A stretch of 64,000 nt of DNA from Phaeobacter italicus. Its GTDB lineage: Bacteria; Pseudomonadota; Alphaproteobacteria; Rhodobacterales; Rhodobacteraceae. Shown here in pieces: positions 43,006-52,840 of the stretch. The first letter of the stretch is position 1, and each line of letters opens with the position of its first letter. The notes under the pieces were generated by a model. It had not been told where the DNA came from and searched no databases. It saw only the letters and a program-made list of their open reading frames with translations. The stretch lies in NCBI RefSeq assembly GCF_001258055.1, contig NZ_CVRM01000034.1:1-64000 (forward strand), written 5' to 3'. The position numbers and the translations under genes are program-made.

Positions 43006-43035
43006 TCGGGCGGGGCGTGGTCCTTTGGGCTAATC

Positions 43036-44181
43036 CTAGGTAGGCTCTGGCCGGTCAGAGGCTGGGAGGGCCTTGTTGTAGGGGGTCCAGTCGGTGATCT
43101 CCGGATAATAGGTTTGCCGCCAGTTCCGGACCCTTGGGTTCATCACCCTGCGCCAGAGCGGCGGAACCATCGCAGCAACGGTCATCACTGGATAGCCATA
43201 GGGCAGTTGAGGCGCATCTGTTTCGGTGTGGTTCTGCAACAAGGGAAACCGCCGGTCCGGTTTGTAGTGGTGATCGGAATGGCGTTGCAGATTGATCAAT
43301 AGCCAGTTCGACGCCTTATGAGCGGCATTCCATGAATGTCGCGGCAGTACATGTTCGAATTTTCCGTTTCCCAGATATTTCCGGGTCAGACCGTAATGTT
43401 CGACATAGTTGACCAGTTCCAGCTGCCAAATCGCGACGCCGGCTTGAACGCAGAACAGCATCAGACCGCTCAGCCCTCCGGAAAGAAACGCTATCAGCAG
43501 CATCGCCCCCTGCAGAGCCCAGTAGCGATAGAACGGGTTACGGGGATGGGTCCAGTGCTGGTTTCGGCGCGAAAGCTGTTCCTTTTCGGCCCGAAAGGCC
43601 GACAGCCAGCATTGCCGCAGCACACGGGGGTAAAACCGGTGAAACCCTTCGTTGTAGCGCGCGGTAACGGGGTCACGGGGGGTGGCGACATGCCGGTGGT
43701 GCACCAAAAGATGTTCTGAGCGGAAGTGCGAATACAGCACCATCGCCAGAAGGAGATCAGCCAGCCAGCGCTCCAACCTGCTTTTCTGGTGCATCAGTTC
43801 GTGGCTGTAGTTGATCCCAACCGTGCCACTGAGAACGCCCATCCCGAAAAAGACACCGATCCGTTCAACTGTCGACAGATGGTCAGCCTGTGGCACATAG
43901 ATCAGAAGACCGATCAGCAGAACAAACTGCACAGGCACCCATGCCATCGTGAGAGCGGTATACCAGCGCAGATCACTGTCCGGTGTCATCGGGTCTGCGT
44001 TTTCGGTGTTCAATCCGAAAACGCCATCAAGCGCCGCAAACAGATACCAGGTCGCCAAAGGGGGCAGCAGGATGAACCAGCCGCCAAACAGCGCAGAGAC
44101 GACCAGCAGGGGAACAAGCAGAAATGACAGCCAGAACGGCAGGGCTGTCTGCCAACTGCGCAGTTTGTCAGGGGCGATCAT
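43036..44181 (-). CDS. alkB: Alkane 1-monooxygenase (AlkB family)
   Basis: A 381-residue integral membrane di-iron hydroxylase. Histidine boxes are visible: HELMHQK, HLLVHHRHVATPRD, the intermediate NYVEHYGLTR and LQRHSDHHYKP. About six hydrophobic helices surround them. The enzyme hydroxylates the terminal carbon of medium-chain alkanes with electrons from rubredoxin. No rubredoxin, reductase or alkane regulator is adjacent, so electron partners must be encoded elsewhere. The gene is convergent with the membrane cyclase and is separated from mutY by 72 bp. Confidence 0.93.
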   Translation of the reverse strand: MIAPDKLRSWQTALPFWLSFLLVPLLVVSALFGGWFILLPPLATWYLFAALDGVFGLNTENADPMTPDSDLRWYTALTMAWVPVQFVLLIGLLIYVPQADHLSTVERIGVFFGMGVLSGTVGINYSHELMHQKSRLERWLADLLLAMVLYSHFRSEHLLVHHRHVATPRDPVTARYNEGFHRFYPRVLRQCWLSAFRAEKEQLSRRNQHWTHPRNPFYRYWALQGAMLLIAFLSGGLSGLMLFCVQAGVAIWQLELVNYVEHYGLTRKYLGNGKFEHVLPRHSWNAAHKASNWLLINLQRHSDHHYKPDRRFPLLQNHTETDAPQLPYGYPVMTVAAMVPPLWRRVMNPRVRNWRQTYYPEITDWTPYNKALPASDRPEPT

Positions 44182-44253
44182 GGGCCGGGGCCTCCTATCT
44201 CAGGCTGCGAGATTGGGCCAACTATGGCGTTCTTGCACCCAAATGAGAAGGGA

Positions 44254-45318
44254 TCAGCGGCCTTTCCAAAGGTCAAATGCCTTGCGCATGACCGTCGGCA
44301 GGTCAGATGGTCTGAAGTCATGCCGGGCGATGATCTGTTCTGACCCTTGGGGATGATAACCGGTTGGCAACTGTGCAAGTTTTACACGCAGGATCAGGTG
44401 GAAGTGCGTGAATGTATGGCGCACCTCTGCGCCGAGTTCTTGCCAGTCGGCGTCAAACGGCGGCCTGTCCACCGGATCTTCGTTCCAGTCGCTTCCGGGC
44501 CAGCCCAACATCCCGCCAAGCAGCCCCTTGTCCGGCCGCTGTTCCAACAGCCAGTCACCAGCCTCGCTGCGCGCCAGATAAATGAAGCCAAGCCGGGTTG
44601 GTTTGGGTTTCTTTGGTGTCTTCTTGGGGAGTTCGGTGGCTGTTCCCGCGAGCCGCGCAGCACAGGGGGTGCGCCAGGGACAGATGCCGCAGGCCGGGTT
44701 GCGCGGAGTGCAGATTGTCGCCCCCAGATCCATGACAGCCTGTGCGTGATCGCCCGGACGGCCTGTGGGGGTCAGATCCGCGGCTTTTTCCTTCAGCTCT
44801 GGTTTTGCCGCCGGAAGAGGCGTGTGGATGTCATACAATCGGGCCATCACCCGTTCGACATTGCCATCCAGCACCGTTTCTTTGCGGTCAAACGCGATCG
44901 CAGAGATGGCCGCCGCAGTATAAGGTCCGATCCCCGGAAGTTTGATCAGACCGTCATAGGTGTCGGGAAAGACGCCCCCATGATCCTGCGCAACCACGCG
45001 CGCACATTTGAGCAGGTTGCGGGCGCGGGCATAATAGCCAAGTCCTGCCCATTCTCCCATAACATCGGCATCTTCGGCTGCGGCGAGGTCTGCAACTGTT
45101 GGCCAGCGGGTGGTGAACCGATGGAAGTAGTCCTTTACCGCGGCAACCGTCGTCTGCTGAAGCATCACTTCGCTCAGCCAGATTCGATAAGGATCAGGCC
45201 AGACCCCCTGTGCGCGATCCGCAGGGCTGATCCGCCAGGGCAGATCGCGGGCGTGCTGATCGTACCATTCCAGCAGGGTGTCGCTGTGTGGCTTGGGCTG
45301 GCTGTCTAGGTCACGCAT
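44254..45318 (-). CDS. mutY: A/G-specific adenine DNA glycosylase
   Basis: A 354-residue base-excision enzyme that removes adenine mispaired with 8-oxoguanine. It has the catalytic Glu segment (LSEVMLQQTTVAAVKDYF), the helix-hairpin-helix KLPGIGPYTAAAISAIAF, the Asp region VLDGNVERVMARL and the iron-sulfur ligands in CTPRNPACGICPWRTPC (C-x6-C-x2-C-x5-C). A C-terminal NUDIX-like domain recognises 8-oxoguanine. It is divergent from the DUF721 gene. Confidence 0.95.
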   Translation of the reverse strand: MRDLDSQPKPHSDTLLEWYDQHARDLPWRISPADRAQGVWPDPYRIWLSEVMLQQTTVAAVKDYFHRFTTRWPTVADLAAAEDADVMGEWAGLGYYARARNLLKCARVVAQDHGGVFPDTYDGLIKLPGIGPYTAAAISAIAFDRKETVLDGNVERVMARLYDIHTPLPAAKPELKEKAADLTPTGRPGDHAQAVMDLGATICTPRNPACGICPWRTPCAARLAGTATELPKKTPKKPKPTRLGFIYLARSEAGDWLLEQRPDKGLLGGMLGWPGSDWNEDPVDRPPFDADWQELGAEVRHTFTHFHLILRVKLAQLPTGYHPQGSEQIIARHDFRPSDLPTVMRKAFDLWKGR

Positions 45319-45402
45319 TCTTTATCTCTTTTGGCCGGGTTTCGCTGGCGCTTGCATTGCAGCCCTTTACATTAGGGCGGGCAGTCAAGCAAAATCATGA
45401 TC

Positions 45403-45930
45403 ATGGCAACGCAACGGACAAAATCTCGCGGTTTCAAACGCACGTCGCAGCTTCTCAACGACCAGATCCGCAAGGCTGGCGAAAGCCGGGGCTTTGCGGT
45501 GTCACGGCTGTTGACCCATTGGGAAGAGGTCGCGGGCCCGGATATCGCGCCAATCGCCAGACCGGTGAATGTGAATTACGGTCGTGGTGGTTTTGGGGCG
45601 ACACTGACTTTGCTGACAACCGGTGCCAATGCGCCAATGCTTGAAATGCAAAAGGAAACGCTGCGGGCCAAGGTGAATGCGGTTTATGGCTACAATGCCA
45701 TTTCCAAGGTGCGCATCACCCAGACCGCGCCCACCGGTTTTGCCGACGGGCAGGTTTCGTTCAAATACGCCCCCAAGGTGCAAAAGCCCCAACAGCCGGA
45801 TCCGCAAGATGTAGCTGCGGCAGCCAAGGCGGCGACCGGGGTTGAAAATGATGACTTGCGCGCGGCCCTTGAACGGCTTGGGCGCAATGTTCTGACCAAA
45901 CAAAAATCACTCAGAAAGGGGTACGAATGA
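45403..45930 (+). CDS. DUF721 / DciA family protein
   Basis: A 175-residue protein with the DUF721 core: residues about 20-110 (FAVSRLLTHWEEVAGPDIAP, then LTLLTTGANAPMLEMQKETL and INAVYGYNAI-like). DciA members load the replicative helicase in bacteria that lack DnaC. The C-terminal part is Pro/Gln/Ala-rich and likely unstructured, then has a charged helix. The start at 45403 (MATQRTKS) is preferred over 45397, which adds two residues. It overlaps the DsbA-like gene by ATGA. Confidence 0.82.
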   Translation: MATQRTKSRGFKRTSQLLNDQIRKAGESRGFAVSRLLTHWEEVAGPDIAPIARPVNVNYGRGGFGATLTLLTTGANAPMLEMQKETLRAKVNAVYGYNAISKVRITQTAPTGFADGQVSFKYAPKVQKPQQPDPQDVAAAAKAATGVENDDLRAALERLGRNVLTKQKSLRKGYE

Positions 45931-46598
45931 CCCGTTTGATGTCCGGTATCTTTGCGTCGCTCGCGGTAGCGGCTGGCGTTTATGGTTATGCCTCATTCCA
46001 GGGGAGCTCTGCCCTGCCGAGTAACCCGCTGATTGGCGCCGCCCATGCGCAGGAGGCCGAAGTCGATACCTCCACCATCATCGAAATGGTGCAGGGAGCC
46101 GAAGATGCGCCCGTTACGCTGATCGAATATGCGTCCTACACCTGCCCGCATTGCGCGAACTTTCACCAGGGCGCGTACAAACAGCTGAAAGAAGACTACA
46201 TCGACACCGGCAAGGTGAAATTCATCTACCGTGAAGTCTATTTCGACCGCTACGGTCTTTGGGCTTCGATGATTGCGCGTTGTGGTGGCCCAGAGAAGTT
46301 CTTTGGCATCAGCGACCTGATCTACAAGGGCCAGTCTGACTGGGCTCGCGCGGGCGGCGCGACCGAAATCGTCGATGCGTTGCGCAAGATCGGCCTTCTC
46401 GCGGGGCTGGAAGAAGAGCAGCTCGAAGCATGTCTGCAGGATGGCGCCAAGGCGCAGACCCTCGTGAACTGGTATCAGGAAAACGCGACCGAGCACGGCA
46501 TCGAATCCACGCCGTCCTTCATTCTGAACGGCAAGAAGATCTCCAATCAGTCCTACGCAGACTTCAAGGCGCTTATTGATGCGGAACTTGATGGCTGA
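45927..46598 (+). CDS. Periplasmic DsbA family thiol:disulfide oxidoreductase
   Basis: A 223-residue thioredoxin-fold protein with an N-terminal export segment (MTRLMSGIFASLAVAAGVYGY, later AAHAQ). The active site is CPHC in YASYTCPHCANFHQGAYK, the conserved cis-Pro lies in ESTPSFILNG. It resembles the DsbA/BdbD-like group called DsbA family in alphaproteobacteria. It is coupled to the DUF721 gene by ATGA overlap, an order often seen in this lineage, and is followed by an intrinsic terminator. Confidence 0.9.
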   Translation: MTRLMSGIFASLAVAAGVYGYASFQGSSALPSNPLIGAAHAQEAEVDTSTIIEMVQGAEDAPVTLIEYASYTCPHCANFHQGAYKQLKEDYIDTGKVKFIYREVYFDRYGLWASMIARCGGPEKFFGISDLIYKGQSDWARAGGATEIVDALRKIGLLAGLEEEQLEACLQDGAKAQTLVNWYQENATEHGIESTPSFILNGKKISNQSYADFKALIDAELDG

Positions 46599-46628
46599 GT
46601 TGCAAATGATGTGATCCGGGACAAACAA

Positions 46629-46654
46629 AACCCGCCCAAGAGGGCGGGTTTTTT
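46629..46654 (+). terminator. Intrinsic terminator after the DsbA-like gene
   Basis: AACCCGCCC at 46629-46637 and GGGCGGGTT at 46642-46650 with loop AAGA, followed by TTTT. Confidence 0.92.
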
Positions 46655-46691
46655 GTATCTGTCGCGTGTTTTGGTTCGACCACTTCCATCG

Positions 46692-47696
46692 CTAGGGTGG
46701 CGGTGGTGCAATCTCACGCAGTTGCGCCAACAGTGCATCTTCGCCCGCAATCTGAAGCCGGACAGGCAGGGTGATGACCTTGCTGCGAAAGCTATCGGGG
46801 AGGCGAACGGCGTCCTTTTCCGTCGTGACCAGCTGCGCGCCCAAAAGCTTGGCTTCGTTTTCCAGCCGGGTCATCAGGGCAGCGGACAAAGGCTGGTGGT
46901 CATCCAGCGCCTCGGCCCGGCGCAGATCAGCCCCCAGGTCCCGCAGGGTTGCAAAGAATTTTTCGGGATGTCCGATGCCGGCGAAGGCCAGAACCGGGGT
47001 GCCAGCCCAGGGCATACCCGTCTGCAGCGGCTGTAGTGCCCCGGTGAAATGGGGCAGCGGAGCGATGCTGTTTGACCAATTCTGCGCAAACGTCTGCTGG
47101 GCAGCCGCTGACCCAAGGGACAAAACAAGGTCTGCGCGTTTCAGCCCGGCCTGAACTGGTTCGCGCAAAGGACCGGCAGGCAGACAGCGGCCATTGCCGA
47201 ATCCCCGTGCTGCATCGACCACGACCACAGACATGTCTTTGGCCACGCTCGGATTCTGAAAGCCGTCGTCCAGCAGGATGACCGTGGCACCGGCCGCCAC
47301 AGCCGCTTTGGCCCCGGCGGCGCGGTCCTCTGCTTTCCAGACCTCGCCAAAGGCGGCCAGCAGCAATGGCTCATCTCCGACCTGGCTCGCGCGGTGGCGG
47401 CTGGGGTCGACCTGGACCGGACCCTTGAGCGCGCCACCATAGCCGCGGGTCACGACATGGGGATCGTGCCCCATATCCCGCAGGCGTTCCTGAAACCAGA
47501 TGACGGTGGGGGTCTTTCCGGTGCCACCGGCGTTGATATTACCGATGCAAATGACAGGGATAGGGACGCGCAGCCCCTCGGTCTTTGCAATCCGTCGAGC
47601 TGTGGCATGACCGTAGATTTGGCCAAGCGGCGCCAACAGGGTGGCGCGCAGGTCAAAGTCACGTGGGGGTTTGTCCCAGAAATCAGGAGCTTTCAT
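46692..47696 (-). CDS. lpxK: Tetraacyldisaccharide 4'-kinase
   Basis: A 334-residue inner-membrane-associated kinase that phosphorylates lipid IVA precursor. The P-loop region is [18 protein letters not shown]; other family marks are [10 protein letters not shown]-like [31 protein letters not shown] and [11 protein letters not shown]. It overlaps the Kdo transferase gene upstream by 14 bp, so lipid A phosphorylation and Kdo transfer are genetically linked. Confidence 0.95.
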   Translation of the reverse strand: MKAPDFWDKPPRDFDLRATLLAPLGQIYGHATARRIAKTEGLRVPIPVICIGNINAGGTGKTPTVIWFQERLRDMGHDPHVVTRGYGGALKGPVQVDPSRHRASQVGDEPLLLAAFGEVWKAEDRAAGAKAAVAAGATVILLDDGFQNPSVAKDMSVVVVDAARGFGNGRCLPAGPLREPVQAGLKRADLVLSLGSAAAQQTFAQNWSNSIAPLPHFTGALQPLQTGMPWAGTPVLAFAGIGHPEKFFATLRDLGADLRRAEALDDHQPLSAALMTRLENEAKLLGAQLVTTEKDAVRLPDSFRSKVITLPVRLQIAGEDALLAQLREIAPPPP

Positions 47697-48879
47697 ATCT
47701 GTCCTCTCTCCTGTCCAGCAGGTCCTGGATCAGTTCCAGAAGATGATCTGTCATGCCTGCCCCTTCGGTTACGATGTCCCATCCGGCAAGAGCCATTTCG
47801 GCAGCTCGATCCGGGGCAGACAGGCTCAGCACCCCTTGTGCCAGTCCTTCCACGCCGTCAACCTCTAGGGCGGCACCGGCATCATGCAGGCGTTTGTAGG
47901 CGGCGTGATGGGTGCCAAGACCGGGACCGTGCAAGATCGCTGATCCAAGCGCGGCTGCATCTAGCGGGTTCTGACCGCCATTGCCCCGCGCCAGACTGCC
48001 CGCCAGCAGCGAGAGAGGCGCGAGCCTGTACCAAAGCCCGCTGTCTTCGGAGGAACACAAAAGAACCTGTGTGTAATCGTCGGGCTCTTCTCCACTGTCC
48101 CAATCTGCGAGCTGGAGGCCACTGTGCTGAATTGCGTCGCGGGCCTCAGCAAGATCATCTTCGTCGCGCATCGCCACCACCAGCAGAAGGCGGTGTAGCA
48201 ATTTCAGAACGCTGCGATGAGCGTTCAGTATCGTATAGAGGTCCTGCAGATCGGTGTCTGAGGAAAACCAGATTGGCCGACTGCCGAGGATGGACTGCAT
48301 ATGGACAAGTTCGTCGTTGTTGCAGCCTGGCGGCGTTGCAGACAACCGCAGCGGATCACTGAGCGTCAGCTTGTCCCGCGCCACACCGATGCGCAGAAGC
48401 CGTGCCTCAGCTTCATGAGAAGGGGTTAGGATTTCCGTAAACCGATCCAGCATGCGGCGGCGTTGATCCGGCAGCCAGCGGCTGGTGCGTTCGGGCAATT
48501 CCTTTGGGGTGATGTCGACAAGAAGCGTGTCGATCTGCCGTTCGGCCAGTTGGCGCATCAGAACCCGGCGCAGATCGCCCCCGGACCAGATACAGAGATC
48601 AGGTCGCCAATGATCGAGAAACAGGCGAACATCGGATGGGGTATCCTCTGGCGGGGCCCCAATAGCGAGATCGCAGCCTTCAATCTTGGGGCGCGTGGTG
48701 ATTTCTGGTCCCCAGGACACGAGGATCGACAGATCAGGGCGCAGCGATTTCAGGCGATGGCCGACGTCGCAGAGCGCCATGTATCGTTCCGTGGTGCTTG
48801 CGTGGACCCAAAGCAGCTCTCCCGCGGGGCGCGGGGGCCATTGCAGGCTGCGGTCTTGTAGGGCTGTCGGCCTCACCAT
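47683..48879 (-). CDS. waaA: 3-deoxy-D-manno-octulosonic acid transferase (Kdo transferase)
   Basis: A 398-residue glycosyltransferase of the GT30 type. The N-terminal part ([22 protein letters not shown], split) and the C-terminal [24 protein letters not shown], which carries the family's donor-binding loop, are recognisable. The middle is divergent. The N-terminus is shorter than in E. coli WaaA and lacks its membrane anchor. It overlaps lpxK by 14 bp and follows an inositol-phosphatase-like gene. A second Kdo-transferase-like gene may exist elsewhere, so its exact acceptor is open. Confidence 0.83.
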   Translation of the reverse strand: MVRPTALQDRSLQWPPRPAGELLWVHASTTERYMALCDVGHRLKSLRPDLSILVSWGPEITTRPKIEGCDLAIGAPPEDTPSDVRLFLDHWRPDLCIWSGGDLRRVLMRQLAERQIDTLLVDITPKELPERTSRWLPDQRRRMLDRFTEILTPSHEAEARLLRIGVARDKLTLSDPLRLSATPPGCNNDELVHMQSILGSRPIWFSSDTDLQDLYTILNAHRSVLKLLHRLLLVVAMRDEDDLAEARDAIQHSGLQLADWDSGEEPDDYTQVLLCSSEDSGLWYRLAPLSLLAGSLARGNGGQNPLDAAALGSAILHGPGLGTHHAAYKRLHDAGAALEVDGVEGLAQGVLSLSAPDRAAEMALAGWDIVTEGAGMTDHLLELIQDLLDRREDRYESS

Positions 48880-48909
48880 TGCGTTGATCTTCCTGCAAAC
48901 GCGCCGCTG

Positions 48910-49725
48910 TCAAAGCGGGCGCAGGCCCGGGCTCTTGGGGTCGAGCGCGGCAATCAGTTGACGGTGCAGAGACGGCGCGGCCGCCACTACCCCGTTAAGC
49001 GTAGGATGAGGATTGTTGAACCGCAAGTCGCGGCCAAATCGGTCGCTGCAGCGCCCCCCCGCTTCGCGCAGGATCAGATCTCCGGCTGCGATGTCCCATT
49101 CCCAGCTGGGGCGCAGCGTCAACATCCCGTCAAAGCGCGCATCGGCAACCCGCGCCATGCGATACGCCAGCGAAGGTCGGTGGCTGCGGCGGAAAGGGGG
49201 GACATTGCCGTCCAGCCAGTGAACAGGATCCTGCATCGGGCGGGCTGCCAGGATCTCTGCGTTTTCGAGATCCACCCGGGGTGAGATGGTAATTGCGGTG
49301 CCGTTACATTTGGCGCCTTCGCCGACAGCGGCGGTATACATCAGCTCGCGCTGGGGCAGATAAATGACCGCTGCCGTAATGCGACCGCGATCGGCAACAG
49401 CCAAGGCGTGGGCCCAGGTGCGCGAACCTTCGGCAAAGCTGCGGGTGCCATCAATCGGGTCGATGATAAACAGCCGCTCATGCGAGAGCCGGTCTGTGTT
49501 GTCTTCCGTTTCCTCGGACAGCCAACCGTAGTCGGGCCGTGCCGCAGGTAGCAGATCCGCCAGTGCTGCGTTGACTGCCAGATCTGCCTCTGTCACGGGG
49601 CCCGCACCATCGGGTTTGTCCCATTTGCGTGCATCAGGCCCGGAATACCGGCTTGCGGTATCTCCGGCGATTTCCGCCGCCCTGATCAGAAGCGCAAGAT
49701 CTGTCTCCGGGTCAGTTGCCGGCAA
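48910..49725 (-). CDS. Inositol monophosphatase family (CysQ-like) phosphatase
   Basis: A 271-residue metal-dependent phosphatase. Motifs are DLAVNAALADLL, SEETEDN, the metal-binding IDPIDGTRSFAEG and the C-terminal WEWDIAAGDLILREAGG. Relatives hydrolyse inositol phosphates or 3'-phosphoadenosine 5'-phosphate, and the sequence does not decide between them. It overlaps pmbA by 14 bp and precedes the Kdo transferase gene by 30 bp, a run common in this family of bacteria. Confidence 0.86.
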   Translation of the reverse strand: MPATDPETDLALLIRAAEIAGDTASRYSGPDARKWDKPDGAGPVTEADLAVNAALADLLPAARPDYGWLSEETEDNTDRLSHERLFIIDPIDGTRSFAEGSRTWAHALAVADRGRITAAVIYLPQRELMYTAAVGEGAKCNGTAITISPRVDLENAEILAARPMQDPVHWLDGNVPPFRRSHRPSLAYRMARVADARFDGMLTLRPSWEWDIAAGDLILREAGGRCSDRFGRDLRFNNPHPTLNGVVAAAPSLHRQLIAALDPKSPGLRPL

Positions 49726-51058
49726 GTGTCATCCCCTCGACCAGCAGTGATGGAACAACCCGCGACAGGTGGCTGCGGGCGTCATTGGCGGGCACGATGC
49801 TGCGCAACATGTCGCGCAGGTTGCCTGCGATGGTGCATTCATTGACCGGGTAGGCAATCTCTCCGTTCTCCACCCAGAAGCCAGCCGCCCCGCGGGAATA
49901 GTCGCCGGTGTTGGGATTGATGGTGGATCCGATCATGGATGTCACCAAAAGACCAGTGCCCATATCGGCCAACAGTTGTTCGCGCGACTGGTGTCCCTGG
50001 GTCAGGGCGATATTCCACTGCGACGGCGAGGGGACAGACCCAATGCCGCGTGCCGCGTTGCCCGTGCTGCTGAGCCCCAGTTTGCGCGCTGAGGCAAGAT
50101 CGAGTGTCCAGCCAGTGAGAATACCGTCCTTGATGATGGCACGCCTTTGGGTTGGCAGACCTTCACCGTCAAACGGACGCGAGCCAGCCATCCGAGGGCG
50201 GTAGGGATCTTCGAGCACGCTGAGTGTATCGGGCAGGATCTGCTCTCCCATTGCGTCCTTCAGCCAGGAAGATCCCCGCGCGATAGAGCCACCGTTCACT
50301 GCAGCCAACAGATGGCCAATGAGTGACGAGGAGACCCGTTCGTCAAACAGGACAGGGTAGCTGCCTGTCTTGGGACGGCGTGCGTTCAGGCGGGCAATAG
50401 CGCGTTCGCCTGCCTGCTGGCCGATGTCTGCGGCGCTGCGCAGATCGGACTGAAATGTCCGCGAATCCCCGTCATAGTCCCGCTCCATCCCTGTTCCTGT
50501 GCCAGCGATCGCAGTACAGGAAATCGAACGGCTGGAACGTTTGTAGCCCCCGGAAAAGCCGTTGGTCGCAGCGAGGTGAACGGCGTGACTGCCGTATCCA
50601 GCCGCAGCGGATTGGACCTGTGTGACGCCTTCAATGGCCAGACCTGCTGCCTCAGCCGCGAGTGCATCGGCCTGCAGCATCGCGGGGGCCGGTTCCTCTG
50701 CCGGATCGAAAAGTTCCAGCGCGTCCAGATCCCAGTCCGTCGCGAGCTGTTCTGCAGCTGCCAGCCCGGCATATGGATCTTCGGGGGCTTCCTTTGCCAT
50801 AGCGACCGCGCGTTCGGCCATTGCCTCGATGGTTTCGGCGCGGGTGTCCGAAGCCGATACTGTGGCTTGGCGCTGCCCGATGAAGACCCGCAGCCCGAGA
50901 TCGATACCTTCAGAGCGTTCGGCGTGTTCCAGTGCACCCTGACGGACCTCGATAGACAGAGAGCTGCCTTCAGCGGCCATTGCATCGGCAGCGTCAGCGC
51001 CCGCTTTGCGAGCGGCGTCAATCAGGGCTTGGCAGAGGCTTTCTGGGGTCTGTGTCAT
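49712..51058 (-). CDS. pmbA: PmbA/TldD family metallopeptidase subunit
   Basis: A 448-residue TldE/PmbA-like protein. Expected segments are EVRQGALEHAERSEGIDLGLRVF, FDERVSSSLIGHLLAAVNG, RPFDGEGLPTQRRAIIKDG and VTSMIGSTINPNTGDYSRGAAGFWVENG. PmbA pairs with TldD to process peptides such as microcin B17 and quinone cofactor precursors; TldD carries the metal site. ATG 51058 follows GTAGG and is preferred to GTG 51064. No tldD gene is seen in the window. Confidence 0.92.
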   Translation of the reverse strand: MTQTPESLCQALIDAARKAGADAADAMAAEGSSLSIEVRQGALEHAERSEGIDLGLRVFIGQRQATVSASDTRAETIEAMAERAVAMAKEAPEDPYAGLAAAEQLATDWDLDALELFDPAEEPAPAMLQADALAAEAAGLAIEGVTQVQSAAAGYGSHAVHLAATNGFSGGYKRSSRSISCTAIAGTGTGMERDYDGDSRTFQSDLRSAADIGQQAGERAIARLNARRPKTGSYPVLFDERVSSSLIGHLLAAVNGGSIARGSSWLKDAMGEQILPDTLSVLEDPYRPRMAGSRPFDGEGLPTQRRAIIKDGILTGWTLDLASARKLGLSSTGNAARGIGSVPSPSQWNIALTQGHQSREQLLADMGTGLLVTSMIGSTINPNTGDYSRGAAGFWVENGEIAYPVNECTIAGNLRDMLRSIVPANDARSHLSRVVPSLLVEGMTLAGN

Positions 51059-51127
51059 GTGCACCTACATCGGTTTGGTTGCACCTAGAGCTAGACAGAC
51101 CCGCCAGCCGTCGCAAGGGCGCAGACG

Positions 51128-51157
51128 AAAAAAGGGGCCGCAAAATGCAGCCCCTTT
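51128..51157 (-). terminator. Terminator of the DUF2125 gene (minus strand)
   Basis: On the minus strand AAAGGGGC (51157-51150) pairs with GCCCCTTT (51138-51131) and is followed by TTT. The 11-nt loop holds a second small stem. It lies 25 bp past the stop at 51182. Confidence 0.8.
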
Positions 51158-51181
51158 GAGAGATTGACGCAGGAAATGCGA

Positions 51182-52705
51182 TTACTTGATGCGCTGGCCG
51201 TTTGCTTTGATCTGGCCATCCTCGGTCAGTTCGATCTTGGAGGTCAGAGTATCTTCGCCGTCGCCCGGTACAGCCAGCAGACCCATCATCATGCGGGCGC
51301 CCATTGCGTCGCTGTCAGACACCAGCCCCATGCTGATCAGGGTGTCGAGCAGGGTGTTGGCGCCGACAAGTTTGAGATTGGCCTCACCAGAAGGTGCGGG
51401 CATGCCATCGTAGGTTTCCAGATCATCGTTGTTGAAGGTAAAGTCGCCGGTTCCAGTCAGTTCGGCGCCTGCCACAGAGACTTCGAGCGCATTGACCGAA
51501 AGGGCATTCAGCTCACCCGGAGCCAGCTCACCGTTGTCGATTGCTTCCATCGAGGCCGGGTCAAACATGTCAAACGCCAGCTTGGCCTTGCCTGCCAGAT
51601 CAATCGCGATGGTTGCCGGATCGTGAGGCAGTGCGCCGGTCGGGTCAACCATACCCCAGAGCACCTCGGGGACGTCGAAGTCGCGAAGGAACACTGCCAG
51701 GCCAAAGTCCTGCTCTTCGTCCGATTTGGTCACAGGCACCATGAGCTTAAACCCGGTCTCGGCCATGGAAAGGGCCAGGGGGAACGGAATGTCCGACCCG
51801 CTGATGTTCAGCTCGGTCTGGTTCTGACGCACATCATAGGTGAGGCCTGCGTCGCTCATGTCAAAGGAGATCGAACCCCCTTGCGACGCGCTTTCCATTG
51901 CAAAACTGTCGCGACGCTCGCGGCCGGAGATTGCGCTGTTGCCGCCGGCAAAGTCGAAACGACCCGAGGCGCTCAGACCATTGCGCAAAAGTGCGGCCAT
52001 GTCGGCGCTTTCCGTTCCGTCAGGAATGGATGTCGTGCCGTTGAACGTCAGTCCCTGCAAAGCCCCTTTGAAGCTGCCCTCACCCTTGCCTTCGGGGTCT
52101 GTGACGCCAAAGTCATAGTCCAGTGACGCGCTGGTCAGGGTCTGCTCGTAGCTACGCAGATCGGTTTTTGTCATTACCGTCTTTGTGACCACATCGGTCA
52201 GCGTCGCTTTGAATTTTACAGCCTCTGCCGGAATGTCCTCTCCCGGGACGCTCAGACCAGAAAGGGAGAACCCCATAAGGGCAGTGGCATAGTCATAGGT
52301 CATTTCATCCGTATCACCGGAGACCAGCATCGGGCTGCCGTCATGGGAGTAGATGAAGGTGCCTTCGACCGCGCCGTCGGGGCCATCCATCTTGAACTGC
52401 AGCGGCATTTCCTTTGGCAGGAGAATGTTTACGGTTCCGTCGCCGTTTTCGACGAACTGAATGTTCGGCATTGCGATGGAACCGCTTGCCTCAGCGTCCA
52501 TCACCGGCATTTCCAGAAGCAGATCGGAGACTGTCAGCGTATTGCCTGACTTGGCTTCTGTCCCCGTGACCTTATAGCCCGTGGTCGTCATGTAGGACTT
52601 CCAGTCCGACCAGACGTCCTGTGCAGACACATCGGCCAGTGCGGCCTGCGCGGACAGGCTCAGGACAATCGCTGCGCCGCAGCTGCGTGCGAATGAAACG
52701 GACAT
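51182..52705 (-). CDS. DUF2125 domain exported protein
   Basis: A 507-residue protein with a signal peptide (MSVSFARSCGAAIVLSLSAQAALA) and a long beta-rich body of repeated strand-like units, typical of DUF2125, an alphaproteobacterial family of unknown role. The start at 52705 follows AAAGGTATTCTC; an upstream ATG at 52720 adds five residues. The open frame continues to 53467 antisense to the SDR gene and is not coding there. It is monocistronic with a terminator. Periplasmic or outer-membrane-associated location is likely. Confidence 0.85.
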   Translation of the reverse strand: MSVSFARSCGAAIVLSLSAQAALADVSAQDVWSDWKSYMTTTGYKVTGTEAKSGNTLTVSDLLLEMPVMDAEASGSIAMPNIQFVENGDGTVNILLPKEMPLQFKMDGPDGAVEGTFIYSHDGSPMLVSGDTDEMTYDYATALMGFSLSGLSVPGEDIPAEAVKFKATLTDVVTKTVMTKTDLRSYEQTLTSASLDYDFGVTDPEGKGEGSFKGALQGLTFNGTTSIPDGTESADMAALLRNGLSASGRFDFAGGNSAISGRERRDSFAMESASQGGSISFDMSDAGLTYDVRQNQTELNISGSDIPFPLALSMAETGFKLMVPVTKSDEEQDFGLAVFLRDFDVPEVLWGMVDPTGALPHDPATIAIDLAGKAKLAFDMFDPASMEAIDNGELAPGELNALSVNALEVSVAGAELTGTGDFTFNNDDLETYDGMPAPSGEANLKLVGANTLLDTLISMGLVSDSDAMGARMMMGLLAVPGDGEDTLTSKIELTEDGQIKANGQRIK

Positions 52706-52840
52706 GAGAATACCTTTCATGGTCAAAAAATTTGCGCCAACATTGGCAGGTCGGACAGCCGAAACAAGGGGGCATCGCTCTGGACCGTTCCCCGTAAGCA
52801 GTCTACCACATTTCAAAACAGGGATTTGGAGATTTATCAG